Below are positions 1 to 5,557 of a stretch of DNA of 11,091 nt, in pieces. Below the pieces are notes generated by a model. That model was not told the origin of the DNA. It made no database searches and saw only the letters and a list, made by a program, of their open reading frames with translations. Numbering within the stretch: position 1 is the first letter of the stretch; every line of letters starts with the position of its first letter. The position numbers were made by a program, and so were the translations under genes. Location of the stretch: positions 1-11,091 of the forward strand of contig JAEINM010000093.1 in assembly GCA_016342385.1 (NCBI GenBank), in the 5' to 3' direction. The DNA comes from Spirochaetaceae bacterium. GTDB taxonomy: Bacteria > Spirochaetota > Spirochaetia > DSM-2461.

Positions 1-1082
1 TCATAACCATCACCTCTAAGTTTTTTATACAGATCACGGTCTAATGCATCGAGAGAGACAATCCACTGAACAGATTTATCATATTCTGTGGAAATATCTT
101 TTATTTTCCTGAGAATCTCTTCAGACCAGCCCAGTCCCGATGTTTCTATAATTAATGTAAGATTTTCTCTTTCCAGAGTTTCCTGCACCAGAGAGATAAA
201 ATCCTCATGGAGAGAGGGTTCTCCCCAAGCCGAAAGTGCTATATGGGCATCATCACTGAATTCTTCGATTTTATCGAGTATGATTTTGTAATTCTCCAAT
301 GTCATTGATTCTCTCTTTTCAATAGATACGGCCTCTTTCGAAAAGGGGCAATATGAACAGAGCTGAGGACAGCTGTCTGTTATCTGGATCTGATAATAAG
401 CAGGTTTTGTCCGAAGAAGCGGAGCAAAATCTTCTATTTTATCCAACAGACTTTCTGTGTTTACAATACCTCTTTTGATAAAGCTCTTCAGCAGTTCACT
501 GTTCCGTTTATTATCACAGCTGAGACTAATTCTATACATTCTCAAATCGATAGGAGAAATCTCGGTCTCGATATCAAAAGCATTAATATCCTTTTGGAGA
601 ATATTAAAAACCGTATTCCGGGTAATATCTTTTTTGCTCCCTTTTGAAAGCTGATAGAGAAGTGGGATATCAGAAGACCGGAGAATTTCCGGAGAGAACC
701 CCAATGGGAACCCGTCGGCAAATGTATATCCCGCATAGTATTTGATATGATTTCCATACATTTTATCAGTCAGTTCGTTGTCTAGAAGAGGATAATCTCC
801 CCAAAAATAGAAAATATTATCATAAGAATTGGAGAAGCCGGAGAATACTTCAAATAGATCTTCTTCTGTCCATTTTTCTTTGACTATTTTTTTTAGTGAC
901 GAATCAATCATTTCATCTTTTGAGAGGAGAATGCAGGTTTGTTCTATTTCCGGCAGTTTCGAAGAGTAAGCAAGAACTCTTTCCATAACTGTCTGGTCAG
1001 CGAAAAAATCATAATCGAGATATTTATTTTTGTTAATTAAATTTATTACAGCAACGTTACCCATATTGGTATTTATCGTCAT
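1..1082 (-). CDS. Radical SAM protein, spiro-SPASM-like (3' end outside window)
   Basis: The reading frame is open from ATG at 1082-1080 to the left edge (360 codons seen). The radical SAM [4Fe-4S] motif CxxxCxxC is C238-PQL-C242-SY-C245, followed by PF. A SAM-contact motif of the GGE type follows as AWGEPSLH (G287, E288, P289). The roughly 220 residues before the cluster look like a nucleotidyltransferase fold of the SpsF/CMP-KDO synthetase type: DQTVMERVL near residue 29, GDYPLL (D96), and PIDLRMYRISLSCD (D179, R181), which resembles the terminal DLRLTVD element of that family. The expected N-terminal nucleotide loop with its arginine is missing, so this part is probably non-catalytic. The layout fits the spirochaete spiro-SPASM family, known to carry a C-terminal SPASM cluster domain that would lie beyond the edge. 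Substrate is unknown. No clear Shine-Dalgarno precedes this ATG or the alternative Met7. It is divergent from xseA across 45 bp. Confidence 0.8.
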   Translation of the reverse strand, partial: MTINTNMGNVAVINLINKNKYLDYDFFADQTVMERVLAYSSKLPEIEQTCILLSKDEMIDSSLKKIVKEKWTEEDLFEVFSGFSNSYDNIFYFWGDYPLLDNELTDKMYGNHIKYYAGYTFADGFPLGFSPEILRSSDIPLLYQLSKGSKKDITRNTVFNILQKDINAFDIETEISPIDLRMYRISLSCDNKRNSELLKSFIKRGIVNTESLLDKIEDFAPLLRTKPAYYQIQITDSCPQLCSYCPFSKEAVSIEKRESMTLENYKIILDKIEEFSDDAHIALSAWGEPSLHEDFISLVQETLERENLTLIIETSGLGWSEEILRKIKDISTEYDKSVQWIVSLDALDRDLYKKLRGDGY

Positions 1083-1127
1083 TTTTTTCACTATGAATTA
1101 ATTCTTTTTTATGTATATCATTTTAAT
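1083..1127. promoter_or_regulatory. Short AT-rich divergent intergenic region
   Basis: These 45 bp separate the start codons of the radical SAM gene (minus) and xseA (plus), so both promoters must lie here or inside the neighbouring gene starts. The region is strongly AT-rich with T-runs. I could not assign a convincing -35/-10 pair on either strand, and neither start codon has an obvious Shine-Dalgarno in front of it. Confidence 0.35.
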
Positions 1128-2330
1128 ATGTATGGTAATGAAAATCACTGCTATTCGGTCTCGGAAGTAACGGCATCTATTAAAATGCTGCTTGAATCGA
1201 GATTTCCTCAGATTCTCATGGAAGGTGAAATCTCCAATTACAGACCATCCAGTGCAGGCCACTGTTATTTTTCGTTGAAAGACAATCATTCAATTATTCA
1301 GGCTGTAATTTTCAGGGGCGATGTTTCGAAGCTACCATTTAAACCTGGAAACGGAATGAAAGTCAGAGCCACAGGGCGTATAAGCGTTTATCCTCAAAGA
1401 GGTAATTACCAGATAATCTGTAGCAGTCTCGAAGAATCGGGAAAGGGCAATATACTGGAAATACTGGAGGAAAGAAAGCAGGGACTCGCCGCGGAAGGAC
1501 TTTTCAGCAGCAAATATAAAAAAGAGATTCCTCAATTCCCAGAGACTCTTGTAGTTATAACTTCCCCGACCGGTGCAGCACTAAGAGACATTCTTCAAGT
1601 ACTGAAAAGACGAAAATCCCCTGTTCACATACGGATTCTCCCCTGTGCTGTTCAGGGTGATAATGCATCTGTTCAGATTGTGAAGATGATTGAAGCTGCC
1701 AATAAACACAAACTGGGAGATTTGATACTCCTGTCGAGAGGTGGGGGTTCAATTGAGGATCTTCTCCCTTTCTCAGAAGAAAATGTTGTACGGGCTATCT
1801 CATCATCATATATTCCTGTCATTACAGGAATCGGACATGAAATAGATTTTTCACTATCAGATTTTGTCGCCGATCTTCGGGCTGCGACTCCCTCTGCAGC
1901 TGCTGAACTTGTCTGTGAAAGTTCGGAGGAAACTCTAAAAACCATAGAAAAATTTATTAATGAAATGGAGATGACTATTCATTCAAGAATTAATCTTATA
2001 AGGGAAAAAATGAAAACTTTTTCTCACCGGGAAATATCCCTTCATCTAAAAAGGTATCTGGATCCTCTTATTCTCCATCTGGATGATATAAAGGGTTCGA
2101 TGCAGAGAGAAATGCTCAATGGCCTCTCTTCAAAAAAGCACGCCATAGAACTTGTTAAGAAGGAAATGGAGGGAAACTCCCCGCTGGAAATCCTGAAAAA
2201 AGGATATTCCCATGTTTCAGATATTCATGGACTGAGTGTAACGGACTCGGGGACTCTTAAAAAAGGAGACCATCTGAATATCCGTTTTGCATCAGGTAAA
2301 GCAAAGACTCTTGTAGAGGAGATAGAATGA
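1128..2330 (+). CDS. xseA: Exodeoxyribonuclease VII large subunit
   Basis: Large, catalytic subunit of exonuclease VII, which degrades single-stranded DNA to oligonucleotides in DNA repair and recombination. The 400 residues begin with the family's usual YSVSEVTASIK opening, supporting the ATG at 1128. An OB-fold DNA-binding domain spans about residues 8-105 (EGEISNYR, GHCYFSLKD). The catalytic domain follows from about 120 and holds R204-GGGSIEDLLPF and GIGH237EID240F, then an ADLRAATPSAAAEL run. D154, R204, H237 and D240 align by position with residues reported as essential in E. coli XseA (D155, R205, H238, D241, from memory), so the enzyme should be active. A helical region follows and the tail carries the usual GYSHVSD element. 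The start lacks a visible Shine-Dalgarno. The stop overlaps the xseB start by 4 bp (ATGA), which implies translational coupling. Confidence 0.96.
   Translation: MYGNENHCYSVSEVTASIKMLLESRFPQILMEGEISNYRPSSAGHCYFSLKDNHSIIQAVIFRGDVSKLPFKPGNGMKVRATGRISVYPQRGNYQIICSSLEESGKGNILEILEERKQGLAAEGLFSSKYKKEIPQFPETLVVITSPTGAALRDILQVLKRRKSPVHIRILPCAVQGDNASVQIVKMIEAANKHKLGDLILLSRGGGSIEDLLPFSEENVVRAISSSYIPVITGIGHEIDFSLSDFVADLRAATPSAAAELVCESSEETLKTIEKFINEMEMTIHSRINLIREKMKTFSHREISLHLKRYLDPLILHLDDIKGSMQREMLNGLSSKKHAIELVKKEMEGNSPLEILKKGYSHVSDIHGLSVTDSGTLKKGDHLNIRFASGKAKTLVEEIE
2315..2322 (+). promoter_or_regulatory. Ribosome binding site of xseB
   Basis: AGAGGAGA lies inside the last codons of xseA, 4 nt before the xseB ATG at 2327. 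It supports coupled translation of the two exonuclease VII subunits. Confidence 0.7.
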
Positions 2331-2542
2331 AAGAACAGAAATTCGAAGATAAGCTGAAAGAACTGGAAGTACTCAATAATAAGATAAAATCCGGAGAACT
2401 GGCACTGGATGAAACCGTTGTATGCTTCGAAAAGGGTATGAAAATTGCAAAAGAACTAGAAAAGGAGATTAACAGTATTGAGAGAAAAGTTGAGATTCTA
2501 ATCAGTGAAGGCAGTAGGGAGTTTAAAGATTTTCAGGAATAA
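2327..2542 (+). CDS. xseB: Exodeoxyribonuclease VII small subunit
   Basis: The small helical subunit that assembles on the XseA stalk to form active exonuclease VII. The 71-residue length is typical. It shows the family pattern FEDKLKELEVLNNKIKSGEL, then LALDETVVCFEKGMKIAKE and ERKVEIL, which is the usual two-helix hairpin. The ATG overlaps the xseA stop, and GAGGAG precedes it. Placement directly after xseA is the standard arrangement and supports a 1:n subunit complex made from one mRNA. Its last 20 bp overlap the tail of the convergent DUF192 gene; no hairpin terminator is evident at the junction. Confidence 0.95.
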   Translation: MKEQKFEDKLKELEVLNNKIKSGELALDETVVCFEKGMKIAKELEKEINSIERKVEILISEGSREFKDFQE

Positions 2543-2945
2543 TGATCTTATCGCCTATGACAATCCCATTTTCCTTAAACCAGCCCTGATTCATCTCCAG
2601 AGCGTATTTAACAGAACGGGAAGAACTGACAGATCGTTCATCGAGAGGATACATTTTGTGAATTTCCTTAATCTCTCCGTTTCTGGAAATATAGGCGATT
2701 GATAGAGGAATAAGTGTATTTTTCATCCAGAAAGAGAGTCTCTTCTCCTCTTCAAATACAAAAAGCATTCCCCTGTCTCTAGGGAGTGATTTTCGATGCA
2801 TCAGCCCCAGGGCTCTAGATTCAGCCGTATCTGCTATCTCCACATGGATTATTTTATCACCGACTTTCAGTTCTGCTGTCCTCTTTTCAGTTGTACAGGA
2901 AATAAAAACCGATAGTAACAGGAATATATATGCTGCTCTCTTCAT
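2523..2945 (-). CDS. DUF192 family lipoprotein
   Basis: A 140-residue member of the DUF192 (COG1430) family, whose biochemical role is not established. Residues 1-16 form a lipoprotein signal with the relaxed spirochaete lipobox VFIS-C17, so the mature protein is probably anchored to a membrane facing the periplasm or outside. Family hallmarks follow in order: GLMHR (47-51), RGMLFVF (58-64), FWMKNT (72-77), LIPLSIAYI (78-86), a conserved proline/serine region and a YALEMNQGWF segment (114-123) before the closing GD turn. Length fits an intact single-domain member. The gene lies 20 bp downstream of the secreted-protein gene on the same strand and is likely cotranscribed. A GGGGGAG ribosome site (2958-2964) sits 12 nt before the ATG, a rather long spacing. 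The 3' end overlaps xseB by 20 bp in convergent orientation. Confidence 0.93.
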   Translation of the reverse strand: MKRAAYIFLLLSVFISCTTEKRTAELKVGDKIIHVEIADTAESRALGLMHRKSLPRDRGMLFVFEEEKRLSFWMKNTLIPLSIAYISRNGEIKEIHKMYPLDERSVSSSRSVKYALEMNQGWFKENGIVIGDKIIIPENL

Positions 2946-2965
2946 ACTATTTTACAGCTCCCCCA

Positions 2966-3511
2966 TTAAAATGTATCGAGAAAATCCTCTCTGAGGACTT
3001 CCTCATGTGATCTGTTCAGTTCCGATTCTTCTATGAGTGAACTGAAAACATTGATATTGACATATTTAACCGTCAGAGGGTACTCCAGAGAGAGTCTGTT
3101 ATCATTATCTTCCCATATCATGCCGGTGGGATCAAGAGAGTCGGGATTTCCGTATTTTTTTGTAAATCTTGTCTGGAAAGTATAAAAATCTATCATTTGA
3201 CGATTCATAATCAGAGTAATCTGATACAGCTTCTCTTCAAAGAAAATGAAATATGCCCTTTCTATAAAACCGCTTCCCGCCGTATCGATAATAGTTTTAT
3301 CGGGAGCCAGCATCATACTGACATCGGGATCACCTCTATAAGCAAAAAAACTGTCCGATTTCAATTTATTTTTTACTGTTTCCAGAGAATCTCCAAATAC
3401 AAAATCATGAAAGCCTCCGGGAATACTTTCCATATTCTCCTGACTGAACAGATTAGCAGCACATATGAGGAACAAAAATTCTAAGAGTAAACATTTTTTT
3501 ATAAGTGACAT
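2966..3511 (-). CDS. Predicted secreted protein, function unknown
   Basis: I do not recognise a named family. The chosen start at 3511 gives 181 residues with a clean signal peptide (MSLIKK, then a hydrophobic core to about residue 19, then NLFSQ|E), so it is probably exported to the periplasm. The mature part opens with GGFHDFVFGDSLETVKNKL, a pattern seen in small secreted proteins built around a 'GF..f.FG.s.e.vk..L' helix. It continues with alternating strands (ERAYFIFFEEKLYQITLIM; RLSLEYPLTVKYVNINVF) and an acidic helical tail. An in-frame ATG 11 codons upstream (3544) was not used: it would put polar residues before the signal peptide, whereas AGGA at 3518-3521 lies 6 nt before the 3511 start. 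It shares a transcript with the DUF192 lipoprotein 20 bp downstream, which suggests a joint envelope role (inference). Confidence 0.75.
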   Translation of the reverse strand: MSLIKKCLLLEFLFLICAANLFSQENMESIPGGFHDFVFGDSLETVKNKLKSDSFFAYRGDPDVSMMLAPDKTIIDTAGSGFIERAYFIFFEEKLYQITLIMNRQMIDFYTFQTRFTKKYGNPDSLDPTGMIWEDNDNRLSLEYPLTVKYVNINVFSSLIEESELNRSHEEVLREDFLDTF

Positions 3512-3517
3512 ATATTT

Positions 3518-3521
3518 TCCT
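3518..3521 (-). promoter_or_regulatory. Ribosome binding site deciding the secreted protein's start
   Basis: On the minus strand AGGA is followed by 6 nt (AAATAT) and ATG at 3511-3509. This favours the 181-residue form over the 192-residue form starting at 3544. Confidence 0.55.
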
Positions 3522-3543
3522 ATCGGATGATTATTCAAAATCA

Positions 3544-3571
3544 TTGATTTATTTCCATCAGGAAGTATTAT
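3544..3571 (+). promoter_or_regulatory. Candidate promoter for the PEGA/barrel gene
   Basis: TTGATT (3544-3549) and TATTAT (3566-3571) are spaced by 16 bp on the plus strand. The predicted start of transcription, about 3578, coincides with the ATG, so this promoter would make a leaderless or nearly leaderless mRNA. However, an AGGAAG (3560-3565) lies 12 nt before the ATG and would only be used from a promoter further upstream. The two signals conflict, hence low confidence. Confidence 0.25.
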
Positions 3572-3595
3572 AGATGTATGAATCGTTTTATTAAA
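3567..3595 (-). promoter_or_regulatory. Candidate promoter for the secreted protein-DUF192 unit
   Basis: The minus strand carries a perfect -10 hexamer TATAAT (3572-3567). A weak -35 candidate TTTAAT (3595-3590, 3 of 6 matches) lies 17 bp upstream, inside the 5' end of the PEGA gene. Transcription would start near 3560, giving a leader of roughly 50 nt to the 3511 start codon. Confidence 0.35.
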
Positions 3596-5245
3596 TACTG
3601 CTTGCTCTCATGTCTCTTGTCTCAGGCTGTTTTTTCTTTACATAGCCAGGAGTCTCAGATAAAAGAGACAATTACAGAAAAAAAATATTCCATGGACAAT
3701 TATGTCCGCTCCCCCCTATTCAAGGAACAGGACCTTATTTATGGTCGAAATGTGAGCTTTGCTCAGGGACTGGAAATTATATGCCTCCAGGACAAAGTAA
3801 AAGCTGAGATAAGCGGATATGAGACATTATATACACCAGTTGATCTGAATAATATATCCTCTGGTGTATACACTGTAAAACTTTCTAAAACAGGTTATTA
3901 TCCAGCAGAATTCCGAATCACTATCTCCTCAAGGGAAAGAACTTCTGTTGAAGTATCCTTAGTGCCCTATGTTTGTCGTCTGACAGTTGAGGGGCTTCCT
4001 GAGAACGGGGAGATCTTTTTAAATAACCAGAAAATGGAGAACGATGTCTTCGATGCTCAACGGGGAGTCAATCACCTCAGAATCTCTGCTTTTGGATATG
4101 AGGATTATTCTGAAATAATTTATATTTCTGATGAAAATGAAAGAATCATTGCACCGGAGCTGATCAAAAAAGAATTCAGCTTTCATGAACTAAAACTGAA
4201 CAGAAATACAATCTGGCTGAATGACAGTCGTTCTCAGAAAATAGTCAGAATCTCTCTGTTCCCCCAGGCTCCCGGAAGAGGTGAAATAAGGATTTCCAGA
4301 ATCTCCGATGGAGAGGTTATCGATTCTTCCGAATTGGTTTTTGATAAAAGTCAAATAGACTACTATCTCGACTTTAACCTTATCGAAACAAGCGGAGAAA
4401 ACAGATTTCTGGTAACTCTTAAGGGAACTGACGGGAAAAATTCATCTCAAGTACAAACAGAACTGGAGATTAAGAAGGGGACTAAATCGGTCTGGAGGAA
4501 TAATTTTAGCGGTTTCAGCGGATTCCTCTACTCCCCCACGGCCGACTCATTACCCGCAGGTATCAGTCAACTGCAGAGTATAACAGGTCCTGTCTTCCAA
4601 ACTGATGAAGTAGAAAATATGATTTTCCCTGCCATTTTCAGTCTCAGAACAGCTATTTTTGATAATCTTGAAATCGGCGCCGGTGCCGCATTATATATAT
4701 CTCCCGATTTAAATGAGACTTCTCTGGGATTTTTTGCCTCAGGAAAATATATTTTCTTTCAATCAGAGGGCTCTAACGGTTTCTCTCTGGCTACAGGTCT
4801 GTCCGTTAATTATAATGGGAGAATCTCTGCTTATAGTATGATTCCCTCCTATGATCCCTTTTCGGGATTAAGTGGCCTGTCCATTGTGACCCCTCTGCAA
4901 TACAGAATTCACTCCTTTACTTTTGTATTGACTCCGGAATTCCGCTTTTCCCCCTCCTATCCGGGTATAGAAGGAGGTTTCTCAGCAGCTTCTTTCAATA
5001 TATGGAACTATTTCAGAGCCGCGATATCTCTGGATTTCGGAAATTTTTCTCTTGCCCTATCGACAGCGCTACAGAGTCCTTCCTATATGAAAAGAAGCAG
5101 TCAATGGCCTTTTTTTATTGGTCTTGATTTAAACACCACACCTGGAAGTTCAGGTTTCTCTTTTTCCTTCTATGGGGGGATGAGATATTTGAGAGATGAG
5201 GCTCTGCAGATTACAAGCGGGTTTAGCGCGGGATTTATATTCTAG
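3578..5245 (+). CDS. PEGA-like domain protein with C-terminal beta-barrel
   Basis: A 555-residue envelope protein. Residues 1-24 are a Sec signal peptide (MNRFIKYC, hydrophobic core, FSLHSQ|E). Two PEGA-like repeats follow: about 74-128 (SGVYTVKLSKTGYYP at 95-109) and about 132-186 (GVNHLRISAFGYEDY at 163-177). PEGA domains are small beta-sandwich modules common in surface and cell-wall proteins. Residues about 205-297 look like another Ig-like beta domain. From about 306 the sequence turns into many short amphipathic strands rich in F, Y, G and S (FSLRTAIFDNLEIGAGAAL, FALSTAL-type hairpins) and ends in ...GFSAGFIF. The terminal phenylalanine is the usual recognition signal for BAM-assembled outer-membrane barrels. 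I infer an outer-membrane barrel of roughly 10-14 strands with a periplasmic PEGA region; ligand and role are unknown. The gene stands alone on its strand, and its last 11 bp overlap the convergent zinc-ribbon gene. Confidence 0.8.
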   Translation: MNRFIKYCLLSCLLSQAVFSLHSQESQIKETITEKKYSMDNYVRSPLFKEQDLIYGRNVSFAQGLEIICLQDKVKAEISGYETLYTPVDLNNISSGVYTVKLSKTGYYPAEFRITISSRERTSVEVSLVPYVCRLTVEGLPENGEIFLNNQKMENDVFDAQRGVNHLRISAFGYEDYSEIIYISDENERIIAPELIKKEFSFHELKLNRNTIWLNDSRSQKIVRISLFPQAPGRGEIRISRISDGEVIDSSELVFDKSQIDYYLDFNLIETSGENRFLVTLKGTDGKNSSQVQTELEIKKGTKSVWRNNFSGFSGFLYSPTADSLPAGISQLQSITGPVFQTDEVENMIFPAIFSLRTAIFDNLEIGAGAALYISPDLNETSLGFFASGKYIFFQSEGSNGFSLATGLSVNYNGRISAYSMIPSYDPFSGLSGLSIVTPLQYRIHSFTFVLTPEFRFSPSYPGIEGGFSAASFNIWNYFRAAISLDFGNFSLALSTALQSPSYMKRSSQWPFFIGLDLNTTPGSSGFSFSFYGGMRYLRDEALQITSGFSAGFIF

Positions 5246-5543
5246 AATAGAGATAGAGAAAATAGATAAGTAAGAGAGACAAAATGATTATGGCCCCATA
5301 GGCAAAGAGCTTAGAAATATTCAGAAAATCCCTCTTATTCTTTTTCTGATCCTTTATTCTCTTTTTTTCCACATCTGTCAGATACCCGCAGGAAGGGCAG
5401 CCGTGGAGAAACTCCTCCCCTTTTGCCGTATAGGAACAGACCGGACATTTTACAGCCCGGAAGAATCTGCCGCAACCGGGGCATCTCTCCTCATCAGGTC
5501 TGACCGCTTCTCCGCAGAAATCACAATGAAAGGACTTGGCCAT
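5235..5543 (-). CDS. Small membrane protein with double zinc ribbon
   Basis: A 102-residue protein with four CxxC knuckles: C7/C10 with C21/C24, and C33/C36 with C49/C52, forming two zinc-ribbon modules. A basic linker (KKRIKDQKKNKR, 60-71) follows, then one hydrophobic helix at about 79-98 ending just before the C-terminus. The arrangement suggests a tail-anchored protein with cytosolic zinc ribbons, the basic linker placing the N-terminal part inside. Zinc binding is inferred from the cysteine spacing; no partner can be named. A strong AAGGGAG site lies 7 nt before the ATG and overlaps the stop of the SpoIIE-type gene, which ends only 12 bp upstream. The two are therefore almost certainly coexpressed, and the zinc-ribbon protein may act with the phosphatase at the inner membrane (inference). 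Confidence 0.85.
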   Translation of the reverse strand: MAKSFHCDFCGEAVRPDEERCPGCGRFFRAVKCPVCSYTAKGEEFLHGCPSCGYLTDVEKKRIKDQKKNKRDFLNISKLFAYGAIIILSLLLIYFLYLYSRI

Positions 5544-5550
5544 GTAATTT

Positions 5551-5557
5551 CTCCCTT
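5551..5557 (-). promoter_or_regulatory. Ribosome binding site of the zinc-ribbon gene
   Basis: AAGGGAG on the minus strand, 7 nt before the ATG at 5543, overlaps the TAA of the preceding phosphatase gene (5558-5556). This placement suggests translational re-initiation or coupling. Confidence 0.65.

Noticed and set aside
1673..1945. Open frames antisense to xseA, including a 90-residue one
   Set aside because: They lie wholly opposite strongly conserved xseA motifs and encode nothing recognisable; they are shadows of the real frame.
2548..2561. 14-bp identity (ttatcgcctatgac) with 10210-10223, a possible dispersed repeat
   Set aside because: Both copies encode the same short string VIGDK in unrelated proteins on the minus strand; the flanks do not match, so it is chance.
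2966..3544. Secreted protein starting at 3544 (192 residues)
   Set aside because: The extra 11 residues precede a clean signal peptide, while the internal ATG at 3511 has a well-spaced AGGA.
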